Source of the DNA: Taiwanofungus camphoratus
Lineage: Eukaryota > Basidiomycota > Agaricomycetes > Polyporales > Taiwanofungaceae
Reading direction: 5' to 3'
Assembly: GCA_003999685.1 (NCBI GenBank)
Contig: CP021230.1
Location: 496,001-560,000 of the forward strand
DNA length: 64,000 nucleotides
The position numbers and the translations under genes were made by a program. A model generated the notes under the pieces. The model did not search any database. It was not told the DNA's origin and was given only the letters and a program-made list of their open reading frames with translations. Of this stretch, positions 12,006 through 22,796 are shown in pieces; position 1 is the stretch's first letter, and each line of letters starts with the position of its first letter.

Positions 12006-13567
12006 GCTGAAGCTCGTTACTCGTGGAAGTACAATGGAGAAACTTGCTGTACCAGGTGCAATCCAGTTATGGAGGGCTTGCTGCACCTATCGACCCCGAG
12101 CTTTATCATATCTGTACTCGTGGACAGCCAAAGGGGGTAGCTTCAAGTCGGTAACGCCTGTCAGGTCGGGCTTCTTTGATAGGCCTGTTATGATCTGCTA
12201 TCACATGCACTTGCCTATTCCCTAAATGCATCCGCTATTAATTCTAACTCAAGAATCGGAAAAAGTAGACTTGAAGTAGACTGCATCTGCATGCTAGGTT
12301 GGGATCCAGCGTCAGCTTGTATTCTCGGTCCGAGAGCCCTGATAAAACAAGTTTTCCGATATTCTGAGATGCCCCCTACGCACGCTTTTGCCAGATCGTT
12401 ACAGTGCCAGTGAAAAAAAAAATAGACTCAAAGGAGAATGCGACTGATGGTGTAGGAAGTTTTACATATTGTTGCGTTGGCGTCCCCGGCTTCATGGCAC
12501 TGATCATCTAGTTGCGAGTCCATATCGCGCTTTCAGGCAGCATTGTGGATAGAAGAAGTCCATGGGCAAGCTCCAAGTTCATCACGTCAGGTATAGTCAA
12601 GTACTTGAGTGTCTGAGAACTACGGTTCAGTCATAACCCGTATGCCTATATGCCATGCCTCTACTAAATTAATGCTGTAAAGCTCAGTTCTATCCTTGAA
12701 CGACAATTGAGAAGTCAGAATATAAGCCTAAGTATTGGTCAAGGTGAATTGTTACCAGTAAGCAGAAGCTGAGGGGCACTGCCGGAGAATGTAAGCTCAT
12801 AGGCAGTCATGACAGTACTAGTAGCGCGCTTGTCTGAATCGTAGATAAGGATTTCCTGAGAGACTAACCATAGCGACAAAGGCAATTCATAGGTCACAGA
12901 AGGTTGATTCAAACATATTAGATATTTAACATTGACCTATATAGCCATCGTCGACCAGGCGGTGTACACGACTGGTGTCAACAAGTTTCATGGAGTACAG
13001 AGGTTGTAAAGTTGATTGTTACGAAGAATGATTGATGAGATCCAGAGTCTGCGATGGGATGAATGCCAATGAAGCGCATGCGCATTACTTGCGAAGATAC
13101 ACAGTCCATGCAGCAGGGTGAACAGGCAGTCAAATGAATGCTGGAGAAATAGCTATACGGCGGCTCTGCAGAGAGAACTAATAAAAAACACGGTGTATCT
13201 GGGTACTCGTCTATCAATCAGCACGTGCAACAGAATAGAGAAGGGAACGGGTACACTAGGACAGGATGGAACAACAGGACGGGTGGTGCGGAGACTGATA
13301 GACGGGAGCGCGATAGCGATGTGCCGTATCGGGTGCTGGCGAGTGTAGGAGTCAGACGTCAGCTATCAATGGGGTCAGATCGTCAATCCACAATCAAGCA
13401 GTCCATATCCCTCAAGGGCGGTACTCCATGGCGCCCCGCACCCATCCCACCCCTCCAATAATACACACAGCAATCATGCATCATCGTATGGGTATATACA
13501 CGCGCGCCGCCCCCATCGCAGGCCAACGCGCTTAGGCTCGTCCCTCGGTGCCTTTGCCGGATCCGCA
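12006..13567. other. Intergenic stretch, no gene recognised
   Basis: The area upstream of the DUF3445 start and downstream of the cupredoxin stop. Open frames are short and without family resemblance. A poly-A run occurs near 12413-12422. The first few hundred bases should hold the DUF3445 promoter. No repeat or mobile element was recognised. Confidence 0.5.
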
Positions 13568-14541
13568 CTACAGCGCGAGCGCCACGAGCAGGAGGGGAAC
13601 GGCGCTCAAGCCGCCCAGGACGGCGCTGCGTTCCGCGCCGGAGGTCGTCGCCGTCGTGCTCGCAGAGGCGCTGGAAAGGACTGCCGAGGGTGCAGTCGAG
13701 CTTGGATATATGCTCGAGGTCTTGCTCTCCGTGCCGTTCAGGCGGACTGCATTGCGCTGAACGAAGGGAATCCAACGTCAGCTCCGCCATCCACGCCTCC
13801 CGCCACCACGCACCTCGAAGCCTGCAAGGGTCGCCGTGGAGCTATCGTTCGCGTTGATCACGCCGACGCCGCCCTGCCCACACGTGTTGTAGTCGTAGAA
13901 CCAAAACGTCGTGTTAACGTTCTGCGGCAGCATCGGCACGCTCAGGATTGAAATCGCGGTCCCGTTCCCTGCGTCTCGGAACATCGAGTCGAACCCATTG
14001 ATCGTGATGTTGCTCTCGTGCGCCGGGATGCACGGCGACGCGAACGTCGACTGCGTCGCAGTGTGGTTCCCCAGTGTGACTGTTCGGAAGATGTCAGCGT
14101 ATGTATTTCGCAATGTGAGGCGCACACTCACAGTTGAAGATTACTGTGTCCCCGAGCTCGGCGTGAACCTCCTGAGGCTGAAAGACTGCACTAGCATTCC
14201 CAGTAGTGTTGTGGCCCACTGTGATGATGATATCCTTCGCCGATACAAAAGCGGCAGCGGCCAGCTATGTTAAATGAGTGAAAATCGGGTTAGTAAACTG
14301 GGAGGGAGAAGTTATCAACGTCGGCTCGATTAATGCATTCCCTCTGCGACCGAGATGGAAGGAGTTACATTGCATCAACTCAAAGCAGTACCAGGAACAT
14401 CTACATCCAGGACATACAGACCACGGGCGTGTAACTCTTTTGTACTCTCCTTTCTGCTAAATTTGATAACAAATGCACGCGTCTATCCCAGGACACGGTA
14501 ACGACACTTACAGCAGAAACAGCAAACGAGAACGCGCGCAT
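13568..14541 (-). CDS. Secreted, GPI-anchored cupredoxin-like protein
   Basis: Extracellular serine-rich cupredoxin of the type common in mushrooms. Four exons: 14512-14541, 14132-14264, 13814-14079 and 13568-13756, giving 205 residues. The signal peptide is MRAFSFAVSALAAAAFVSA. The cupredoxin fold follows: KDIIITVGHN, EVHAELGDTVIFNFTLGNHTA, QSTFASPCIPAHES, and FWFYDYNTCGQGGVGVIN, where a blue-copper protein would place its C-terminal ligands. The Cys-containing loop is present, but I cannot confirm a complete His/Cys copper site. The C-terminus is Ser/Thr/Ala-rich and ends in a hydrophobic tail (AVPLLLVALAL), consistent with a GPI signal. Intron 1 is about 247 nt, longer than usual. A cell-wall or cell-surface role is inferred. 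Confidence 0.8.
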
Positions 14542-17500
14542 TTTGGACGCAGACCTGAATTTCGGTGAGGAAGATGGGGACGAGAACTAGAGCCCGGGAG
14601 GATAAAGAGGGGGCCCAACGAAGAACAAGGGGGACAAGTGGTCGTTCGCCGACCGCGAGGCAGGTTCAAGTAGGCTTACAGGTGACCATGAGATTCGAAG
14701 CAGTCGATTGGGTCAATTTGATGTGCCCGCCGACGGGCAGGAGGACTCAATCGTCGTATCGCTACCGAGCACCGCGATTGGCCAGATAAGTGTCGGCTAG
14801 CGCCCATGACAAGGGGTCCCCGCCCACTTTGGAACTTGACGGCTGATGGACGCCGGTAGGTTCTGCCCATTGGTGTACTCTATGCATGTCCTTTCTTTTT
14901 ATCGTCGCTACCGAGCAGGTTGCGCCATGACATTGAGCGTAGACGAGCGTTCCTTGAACAGGGGCCATGTCAATGTACCAGCAAGTAGTCAAACGCTAAA
15001 GGCGCTGGGTTTGATGCTATCGCCGTCTGAACAGTATGGATCATGAGCTCGACCTCCACAATGCACTCATGGGAAGAAAAGTTCAATCGGTCACTGGCAG
15101 CTCCTGCAAGCAAACCGACACGGGTCCGAGAACATCCCGGAACCAAATTGCCAACTCACAATGCAGAGTTTGAAAAGAACTGTCACCATGGCAAGTCTTC
15201 CCTTCAGCAGCGAAACGGAGCGCGGTCTCGAACAGGAACGCAAATACAAAATCGGCGCAGATATACTATGCCTAACCACGTATTCGGCACCCCCCCCCCC
15301 CAAGTCTGCAGTAACGGGGCTGTCACAGATCATGTGAGTGCATATTTCACAGGCAGCTAAAGATCAGAGCAGGACAGGTAGACGGAGATGGTCGGACTTT
15401 GTCGTCAGCAGCGTACTCCGCTGGCGTGCGTGATTCCAAGGCGTGACAGCACCTGCTGTTGCCCGAGAAAAAGGGACTCCTCAACCACTCCACCTTTTAC
15501 CGTCGTTCAAGCTCGAAATGAGAGCAGGAATGTGAAAATATATGTACAAAAAAGAGTGAAGAAAATTGAGTGTAGTGAATGCGAGAATCATGAGGGTGCC
15601 GACTTGGGGGGGTGCCGAATACGTGGTTAGGCATAGTAGCCAGCGAGGTTCCAAGTGTGATGCATCAACCTACCGACATCTCACCGTCCTTGCCCTGCTC
15701 GGTCGAGACAGTCGCAAAACAGATACATTCAAACCTAGTTCTAGAACTGGAAGCATGGACGCCGCGCGTTATATCCACGTTGACCAGACACAGAAACATG
15801 CACCTTCACTGTAAACTGCGGCAAAAAGCAGGCTCTCAACGTAGGGGAAGCCCCGCCACTGCGAGAGGACGACCTTGGCGTCTGTCCAGGGCACAAGAAC
15901 CCGCACTGTATGCATTCCAGGCTATGAGCAATGAGGTCTACATGATACACCCCTGAGGCTCATAATGAGTATTCGGCACTTTCCGAGTCTGTGGGTTCGC
16001 GAGACGGGTTTGTAGGTTCTGTACAACCCAAGCCATAAGGAGGGCGGGAATTTGGCAAGTACTCACTATCAGATGTGTGTTGTGTGAATTCCGCCCATGA
16101 GTCTCTTCTGAAGTTGGCTGCCGGTCCCTCGGACTCTGCGCATGCTCTTCACACTCGTGTAATGTCATCAGGTCATTAAATTCCGTTAGCGTATTATACC
16201 GCACCCGAGACGACGGACCGCGTGGCTGCAACCCATGGCATCTAGTGTCAAAATCGAACATGTGGAACAGATAATCGGACATCATGTTTAGCAACGTCGA
16301 AGTGGCATCTCCAGCATAAAGTGTATCGTTGCACTCGAGAGATGCGCTAGCCAAAGAGTTAGCGGAACAGAAAGTGGAAAGAGACGCAGCAGGTAGTAAG
16401 GTCATAGGCCGACATCTGGAGTACACGACGTATGCGGCAATGGTTCATTTGAACTGAAGTGAGTGACTGTCGTTAGAAACGAGGTAGACGCAACTACTTC
16501 ATGCATCACAACAGGGATCCAGGGGTCAAAACATGTGCCAGGAAAAGTACCAGTATCCTCGAGGCAGGTGACGATGAATACAAGTGCGTTTCCTATACCA
16601 ACAAGCGTTCATTGGCAGAAACACCCAGGAGAGGTCGAAATTTTGCTCATGAGGGAGGGGAAGATGGTTGCTGGCAGTACATGACAGTTCGGAGAGACGG
16701 CCGCCAAACTAGGTGGACGAATCCGCTGTGCCCGCCGGATGCAGTCAGCACCTTCTCCTGGTTGCCAGGCCCCGTGATAAATTCAGAAGTCTTGCTAACG
16801 ACATGTAGTAAATTGCGATTGATGAGTTTCAACGTGTTCGTGAAATTCAAAACCGAGTGACATGTAAGAGAACTATAGTTTGAGGCTCATCAAGTTCTTT
16901 CGAATTACTAAACATGCCAGGTGGGTCCACTGTATGTGAATGAAGAATCGGTGTAGTGATTCTGACGTTCTCACTCGGCGTTGTTTGGCAAACCAACGTG
17001 AGGTAGTGTATAGAGGTATCGGACATACGAACGCCGACCTGCGAATGAAGTCCGAGTGTTTGATGTGATTCAAGTTGACAGGGCTTCATATAAGTATGAG
17101 GATCAGGGGCCAAGGCATTGCGATCTCCCGCAGGGAGACCAATCTGTGTTAATGTTCTAATTGTGATTGCCAAAGGAGACTCACCTCCACTTTCTGTTCA
17201 TTTAAACTGACTTCGTACCACCAATCAACTCGAACCCAGCGCAGACGGTGCCCTGCGCAAAATCTGCTTGATGTGTGCCACAGGATTCCGCAATCACCAG
17301 ATGTCCCATCACAGAGTCCGAGGTTGCTAGGCGTATGTCAACGCCGAGGCCTGCTCGCACGCTCGGCCTGCCCCACTCGGCAGCGGATGAGCAACAAAGG
17401 CGCACCCAAATCAGGCGAGTCCTCCGTCGTCTCCCGAGGCCCAAAAAGGCAATCCTTGTGGTCGGGCGCACTTCGTCTGTTAGGCGAAGCTGCCATAACC

Positions 17501-17861
17501 AGCGTTTCGATTGTACACTGCGCAACGAAGAGCCTGGCTTGCAGACAAGTATTTCCTTCCTGGATTGGGGGCAGTGATGGAAACGATAGGCGAAGCAGAT
17601 GTCGAAGTCGTCATGATTCGAAGAGACGCGGGTAGCTCACGCCTGAGCGTGCCATTCCTACTTTGTGAGGTCGTTTGAGGGCTCAATGGGTCGCGCCAAG
17701 GTTGTGCTTAAGTAGCATGGAATATAAAGCTCGCCATCTTTGACACCCGTGCCTCTCAGGCCCTAGCATTGGAAATTGCCTTGTTCTAACCTGCTGTCCC
17801 TCACTCCCTTCCGTGCATCATCCCTGATCGTGTTCATTCTTTCGATCCAAATCAAGTCACC
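14542..17861. other. 3.3-kb stretch with a MITE, no gene recognised
   Basis: Contains the MITE at 15266-15636. Minus-strand open frames at 15938-16426, 16847-17173, 17202-17525 and 17480-17686 are longer than the local background and could be exons of an unrecognised gene, but I could not join them into a convincing model or match them to a family. The last 250 bases before 17862 are pyrimidine-rich and act as leader to the first secreted-protein gene. Confidence 0.4.
15266..15636. mobile_element. 371-bp MITE with TA target duplication
   Basis: Both ends begin CTATGCCTAACCACGTATTC and continue GGCAC, a run of C (12 on the left, 7 on the right), then AAGTC, in inverted orientation. The element is flanked by TA on each side (15264-15265 and 15637-15638), as for Tc1/mariner-type transposition. 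No transposase frame is inside, so it is non-autonomous. Degenerate ends of the same type (CTATGCC then AGTCGGCACC) occur at 50251-50298 and at 32561-32707. Confidence 0.85.
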
Positions 17862-18628
17862 ATGGTTGCCACATTCGTCATCACCCGTACCTTTGCCATC
17901 TCCGCCTTGTTTGTGGGAGGTATGTTCAATGCCATAGTATCCAGTGGGAGGCATCATTACTTACATCCCATCACCAGCTTTTGAGCTTGCGCGTGCAGCG
18001 CCTGTCCCTGGGACATCTGACTGCAGACCTGAAGGTTGTATGGATGCCGTCGTAGTGAGTCTTTCTATTCAGATATCAGAGACGCATCCAATTTATGAGA
18101 GGTAGTCTTCGGCTGTGTTCTCGTCTGCAGTGCCTCTCCAAACTGCTGTGGCGATGCCACATATGGCGCGCGGCATCCTTGAAATGATCGAATCAGTCCC
18201 TCCTGCTTCGGACCTGGGACCTTTCTACACGGGGACATCTCAGATAGAACCTGTACGCGGACATCGTGTCTATTCTGGTCGTCCAGTTCCTGATCTGGTT
18301 CACATTGCTCAGACCGTCGAAGGGCGAGAGGAAACCGTCGAGCCTTGTATTCCAGAAGCCGTGCGTGTGCGTTGACACTTCCAAGATGTCGAATATTGAG
18401 CTTGGATCTGACAATCGGCCGTCATAGTCATATCCAGGAGCCGGGATTGCTAACCGCAGAGCCGCACATGAGATCCCACGAGATTCTCAGAGTGAAGGTT
18501 CACCCTTCCCGGCCCCGAAGAAGGAGGTACGTGGGACGGAGGATGTGCGTATCTTTATCCTGTTTTCAAAAGTCTGCTCACCGACGCGATTTTGCTTGCA
18601 ACAGTGCCGAGTTGACGGCTGTATGTGA
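17862..18628 (+). CDS. Small secreted protein with C-R-x-x-G-C-M motifs, copy 1
   Basis: Five exons (17862-17919, 17978-18054, 18106-18360, 18428-18526, 18605-18628) give 170 residues. All junctions after the first are phase 0. A hydrophobic signal peptide (MVATFVITRTFAISALFVGA, cleavage probably near ARA-AP) is followed by CRPEGCM at about residue 35. The protein ends with CRVDGCM and a stop, so the same short motif sits near both ends of the mature protein. The middle is Pro/Ser/Val-rich with ILEMIESV. No known domain is recognised. The ATG at 17862 is preceded by a pyrimidine-rich leader containing ATTCTTTCGATC, also found before copy 2. A small secreted protein or effector-like role is inference from secretion and size only. 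Confidence 0.65.
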
Positions 18629-19861
18629 GTTGTTGTGCCGTCTGGGGCATAGAATAAATACCTTCGTTTCTACCCTGTTTATGCTCCTTTGGGGGCGCCT
18701 TCACTCTTTCCTCGTCCGTGATTGTTTTATGACTCTGCTTGATATTTGGAACTGCCTCGTTGCTCTCGCTCCTCACTGGCAATCACTCACACCACAAGCC
18801 CTTCCACCTTTGTCATTCCTTATTATCTGTGTCTGCATGCAGATTAAAGTTCATAACCGTGGCATGGTGCCTTTGGAATGGCTTGCATTCTCTCTTTTGA
18901 GTCGATTCTAGGGATAGATCGTCGTGTTGTTTTGCTTTGTCATACCATTGATTTTTGGGCAACCTTTCGATGTATCTGTAGTCTCCCAATTGTTCACTTC
19001 TGTGTTAGTAGTACTTGCTGCAATTACACCGTGTTAATCCCGATCCCCATATCCACGTTGGCGTAAACGAAATCCATTGTTGGATGTGTTGAGAGGCGCG
19101 AAGTCTGGCCAGATAAAACTCATATAGTGACAAGATTGCACGACTTTTTCGGGTCGCGATTTGTGTCAGTCCTTGATTGCCACAATCTTCTGCACATTAC
19201 TAGAGGACTGTCCATTAGTAAAATGAAAGCGATCAGCATGCAGGCTTTGGAGGTGAATAAGGTGAAGAGCGCAATTGGGATGACTTCAGACAACAACCAC
19301 AAATGCCGTGCTCAATACCACCAAAGGGCCGGGTCATTCTTTGAGTACACATCGCGGAAAGTCTTGCGGCGTCGTACATCTTCCCAATAGTCTATACAGA
19401 AACCCTGATTTACGTCTGTATCTATTCTCTCCGGACGAGAGCCGTGATCAGACTTGCAGTTCGGAAGAGGCGATAGTGCCTTGACCACATGCGCAGATGC
19501 ACTTTTCTAGTGTTTCAGTAGCATTCGGACAAGGATACCACAAGGGGACTGAGTACGCACAACGTTGATCGCCCCATCCCCGTCAGGAAGTAGGGAGAAC
19601 AAGGCGTAGGAATAGCGAGATGCAGCCGAAGTCTTTTTCTCCTGGACACGACTGGAAACCGGCGACTGCTAATGGAACAACCGGATCAGAGCTGAGCTTT
19701 GTGTACAATCTGATGGCAAAAATCGAGCATTGCATTGACTTGAGAGGGGCGGCAATGCTTCCTATATGACTGCATACGGAATTGCCACAGGTGACTGCAT
19801 GCGAATTTATTTGAAGACAGCTATCAGCAGAAGGGCCGTTTGAAACAGGAGTGGGATGGAT
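18629..19861. other. 3' region of secreted-protein copy 1 and intergenic sequence
   Basis: The T-rich stretch after the stop ends in a block at about 19020-19045 (CACCGTGTTAAT, followed by CCCG) that recurs as CACCGTGTTAATTCCG after copy 2 at about 22409-22430. This suggests that the 3' untranslated region was duplicated along with the gene. Nothing else is recognisable before 19862. Confidence 0.45.
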
Positions 19862-20420
19862 TCAATTTCGCACAGAATGATATTGCGCTCTCAGGACACA
19901 AACTTTGAGAAGGGAACCGGAATTCAGTTTGGGGGATCTCATCGACATGTTGCTACCCAGAGGCAACGTCGAGTTACGAAGACAACGAAGACCTGTGCGA
20001 GAAGAGTTTTGGTTCGGAGTAAGGACTACTACTATCCATTCACACTTTCCATCCGATGTTTCCTGTAGCAGGGCACTGGCACGAGAAGAGACAATCCAAG
20101 GAAACATCCGGTGGAGAAGAACCTTCCACAAGATCGTACAAGTAGATATTGTCAGCATCAGCTCATTCTGGAGACGAGATACAAGGGACTTACGTGTGCT
20201 CTCGTCTGCGTAGAGGGGCTGAACAGAACAAGGCGAATGCTCTGAGCCATGGACCGGGTTGGTGTTATCACCTCCTGCTGTGGGAAGCTCTAACATGTTC
20301 AACATCAGCTAAAGGCAATGCTTGACCAGGCCCTTCGGTATAGAATTGAGTGTACACGCTTGCAACACAAAGGAACTCTTCTTCATCGAACAAGCAGTTT
20401 GCAACATCACTGCCGGCCAT
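19862..20420 (-). CDS. Doubtful small gene of unknown function
   Basis: An ATG at 20420 opens MAGSDVANCLFDEEEFLCVA. Plausible short introns lead into a frame containing HRMFPWIVSSRASALLQETS that stays open to 19862. Two splice models compete: one keeps the reading frame to 19862, the other ends soon after a DCLFSCQCPATGNIGW-like segment. I recognise no family. It lies between the two related secreted-protein genes on the opposite strand. It may be a real small gene, a decayed one, or chance; boundaries are approximate. Confidence 0.22.
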
Positions 20421-21168
20421 AAGCTATATTTCCCTTCCATACGGGCTTCAAAAGTTTTTTTAGCCTGACAGGAATGCTCACAGAATGTAAACTCCCGAAC
20501 GGGTTTCTTACCACTAGAGTATCGATACGCTAGATCCAGGTCTAGTCCCTAGAGAAGCACGCTTGCTCCGTATGCCTACATCATAGTAGTCCGATGGAAC
20601 GGAGTTGAGTCTTTGCCGTCAGTAAGTAAGATGCTTGCTAACGATACACATGGAATCTTCAGCGTGTATGCCATTGTCAGCGAGTCAAGTTGTGCTACAT
20701 GTAGCAACAAAGGTGCAACCAAATTTGGCAGTTGACTTCTTTGCCTCGCGTCCCCGAAATGGAAGTCGTTATAGTATCACGTCGTTCTCTTCACACACGA
20801 TCTATTCCTACGGCTCAGTCCAAGATGGACATCCTTGTCGTCAAAATGCTCGCCGTAATACGGCATACAATTTCATTGCTTAATGCGGACATTAGCTTCA
20901 GCCAGCTGGTAGGAATGCTTACGGTTACTTTGATCCAGGTACTGGAATTGGCATTCACGTTCGTTCGAAAGTTAGCTTGCGACAAGCCTTTGAAGCTCCT
21001 ATCGTAGTTAGGCGAGATGAAGTATAAATGACTGCTCTCTGGAAATTATGCTTCCTGCATCACTTGTGATACGCTTTGCTCTGCGCTATACATTCGAGTC
21101 ACCCTCTGGTCGGCTTTAGTACTTCCTTGGTCGTCCCCTTCGTTCTTTCGATCTCTTGTCAAGCCATC
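20421..21168. other. Intergenic stretch and leader of secreted-protein copy 2
   Basis: No gene was recognised. The last 100 bases are pyrimidine-rich and contain GTTCTTTCGATC about 20 bases before the ATG at 21169. This closely matches the leader of copy 1, which supports duplication of the promoter-proximal sequence as well. Confidence 0.4.
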
Positions 21169-22015
21169 ATGGTCGGCACATTTATTCTCTACCGCACCTT
21201 TGCCATCTCTGCACTTCTCTGTGGTGGTCAGTTGATAAATTTCTACTGCTGCATGTATGGGGGTTCACTCTTGCATTGTTCTTTGTTAAGCCTCCCCGTT
21301 CGTGAATGCGGCGCCAATTAATCCACCTGCCAATGCAAGGTTCTTCGAAGAGAGAAATTGCCGTATTATTGGATGTATGTTTGCTGAGCCAGTAAATCTG
21401 TTTCATTTCTGCTTTAGGGAGCATTATGACTGAGTGACATGCAGTCCTCGTCCATCTCTCTCTCAGTACCAATGGCAACCGCCACGGCCGTCTCCTCGTC
21501 TCCAGTAGCTGTAGAAACTCTGTTTCCGACAGACTCTTCTTTAGCGGACGAACTATTGGATATTCTGGAGATGGTATCCTCGTCAGAACAGGAGACCTCA
21601 ACCAATTTATCTGCGGATTTAGTATGTCATAATCATCTCTATCACTGCATTCTTTGACGAGCTCTCAAACAGGAAAGTAAAGCTGCAGAGCCAGAAGTAG
21701 TTGAGATTGAGATCCCAGCAGCAGTGCGTTTACTAATTATGTCCATTGAGTCGCACCGAAGCCTAGGTTCACCGTACTTTTTCAGTCACCGGCAGTCGCT
21801 TCTGCAGGTTTGGTGCGCAGAGCCGCTATCAGAAGTCCAGCGGAACCGAGTCTCGAGTCGGTGCTCGGCAGTGAAGGCGAAAAGTCGTCTCTCTCTCGGC
21901 GATTCACAAAGCCATTTTATGTAGGTTTTATAACCTATCATATAGGAGATATTTCTCATGGGGTCTTTTTTCCTCTCTCTAGCTGGATGCATTGGATGCT
22001 CGACGCACTGTTTGA
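21169..22015 (+). CDS. Small secreted protein with a C-R-x-x-G-C-M motif, copy 2
   Basis: Paralogue of the gene at 17862. Six exons (21169-21226, 21291-21391, 21445-21621, 21673-21723, 21786-21920, 21983-22015) give about 184 residues. The signal peptide MVGTFILYRTFAISALLCGA aligns with copy 1, as do exon 1 (58 nt in both) and its phase. The mature part starts near NAAPINPPA and carries CRIIGCM. After the next intron both copies continue with a Ser-rich segment, and both contain ILEM (ILEMVSSS here). Later exons are Ser/Ala/Glu-rich (EVVEIEIPAA). The last intron is optional: reading through it is also open and ends SAAA. The C-terminal copy of the motif seen in copy 1 is not obvious here. Function unknown. 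Confidence 0.65.
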
Positions 22016-22796
22016 TGCACAAAAATTCAATCGAGCCTACCACTCTGCGGCAGCGTGATGCTCCATCCTCTAAGCTTTGCACTGGTGCCCACCCACTCTT
22101 TCCACATCCCATAATCTACCCCTCGCTTTCTTTATTTGCTGTCGCTTGCTATCGTCCGGACATTGACTTCCTGTGCCTCACCTCTACTGTTACTCGCACC
22201 CCGAGTCTGTCCATCTCCATCTCTATTCTGCCGCACAGGTGCGCAGAGAAGAGGGTCACTGATCTGATCATTTTATCGGTGGACAGCGCGCATTCATTCC
22301 TTTAGAGTGTACTTGATGTGGAGTGCATCGTTGTTCCAGTTATTGGATCTTTCGTATGTATCTATGGTAGTAGTACCTTCCGACGCTGTCTTCTTCGTGT
22401 ATCTTTAGCAATATCACCGTGTTAATTCCGGCTTTGAATTGAGAGCAATTATTCTGAGATATCTACTTGCAAAACCCGAGAACTTCGTGTGCTCTGGTGC
22501 CGGCGGCTAGATAGAGATATGCCTTATCCGGTTGCATTACGTAATTCCAGACGATGGCAAGTCTCCAATAACACCGACATACCTCGGAGGATCTGTGTCA
22601 TTTGCTTTCAGCTTTTTCTGGAGACAGCCGACAATTCATATTATCTCATAATTTGGTGTGTATGGGCCTGGCAGTACGTTAATAGGATGATTGCTGAAAT
22701 CCTTCTCCCTTCATCAATGGCTGGCTTTATGTCACGCATAGGACTGTCCTCACTGTGAACTCAAAAGGCAATAGTCTCAACATCTGAAGGGAGTTC
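22016..22796. other. 3' region of secreted-protein copy 2 and intergenic sequence
   Basis: Contains the CACCGTGTTAATTCCG block at about 22409-22430 shared with the 3' region of copy 1. Remaining open frames are short and unrecognised. The last part is presumably promoter for the membrane protein at 22797. Confidence 0.4.

Noticed and set aside
15960-15990. GTATTCGGCAC...GAGTC resembling the CTATGCC-family MITE end
   Set aside because: The outer CTATGCC part and the TA flank are missing and no partner end was found; probably coincidence.
15938-17690. Series of minus-strand open frames that might be exons of one gene
   Set aside because: No consistent chain of splice sites joins them and none shows a domain. 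They are kept only as a remark in the intergenic entry.
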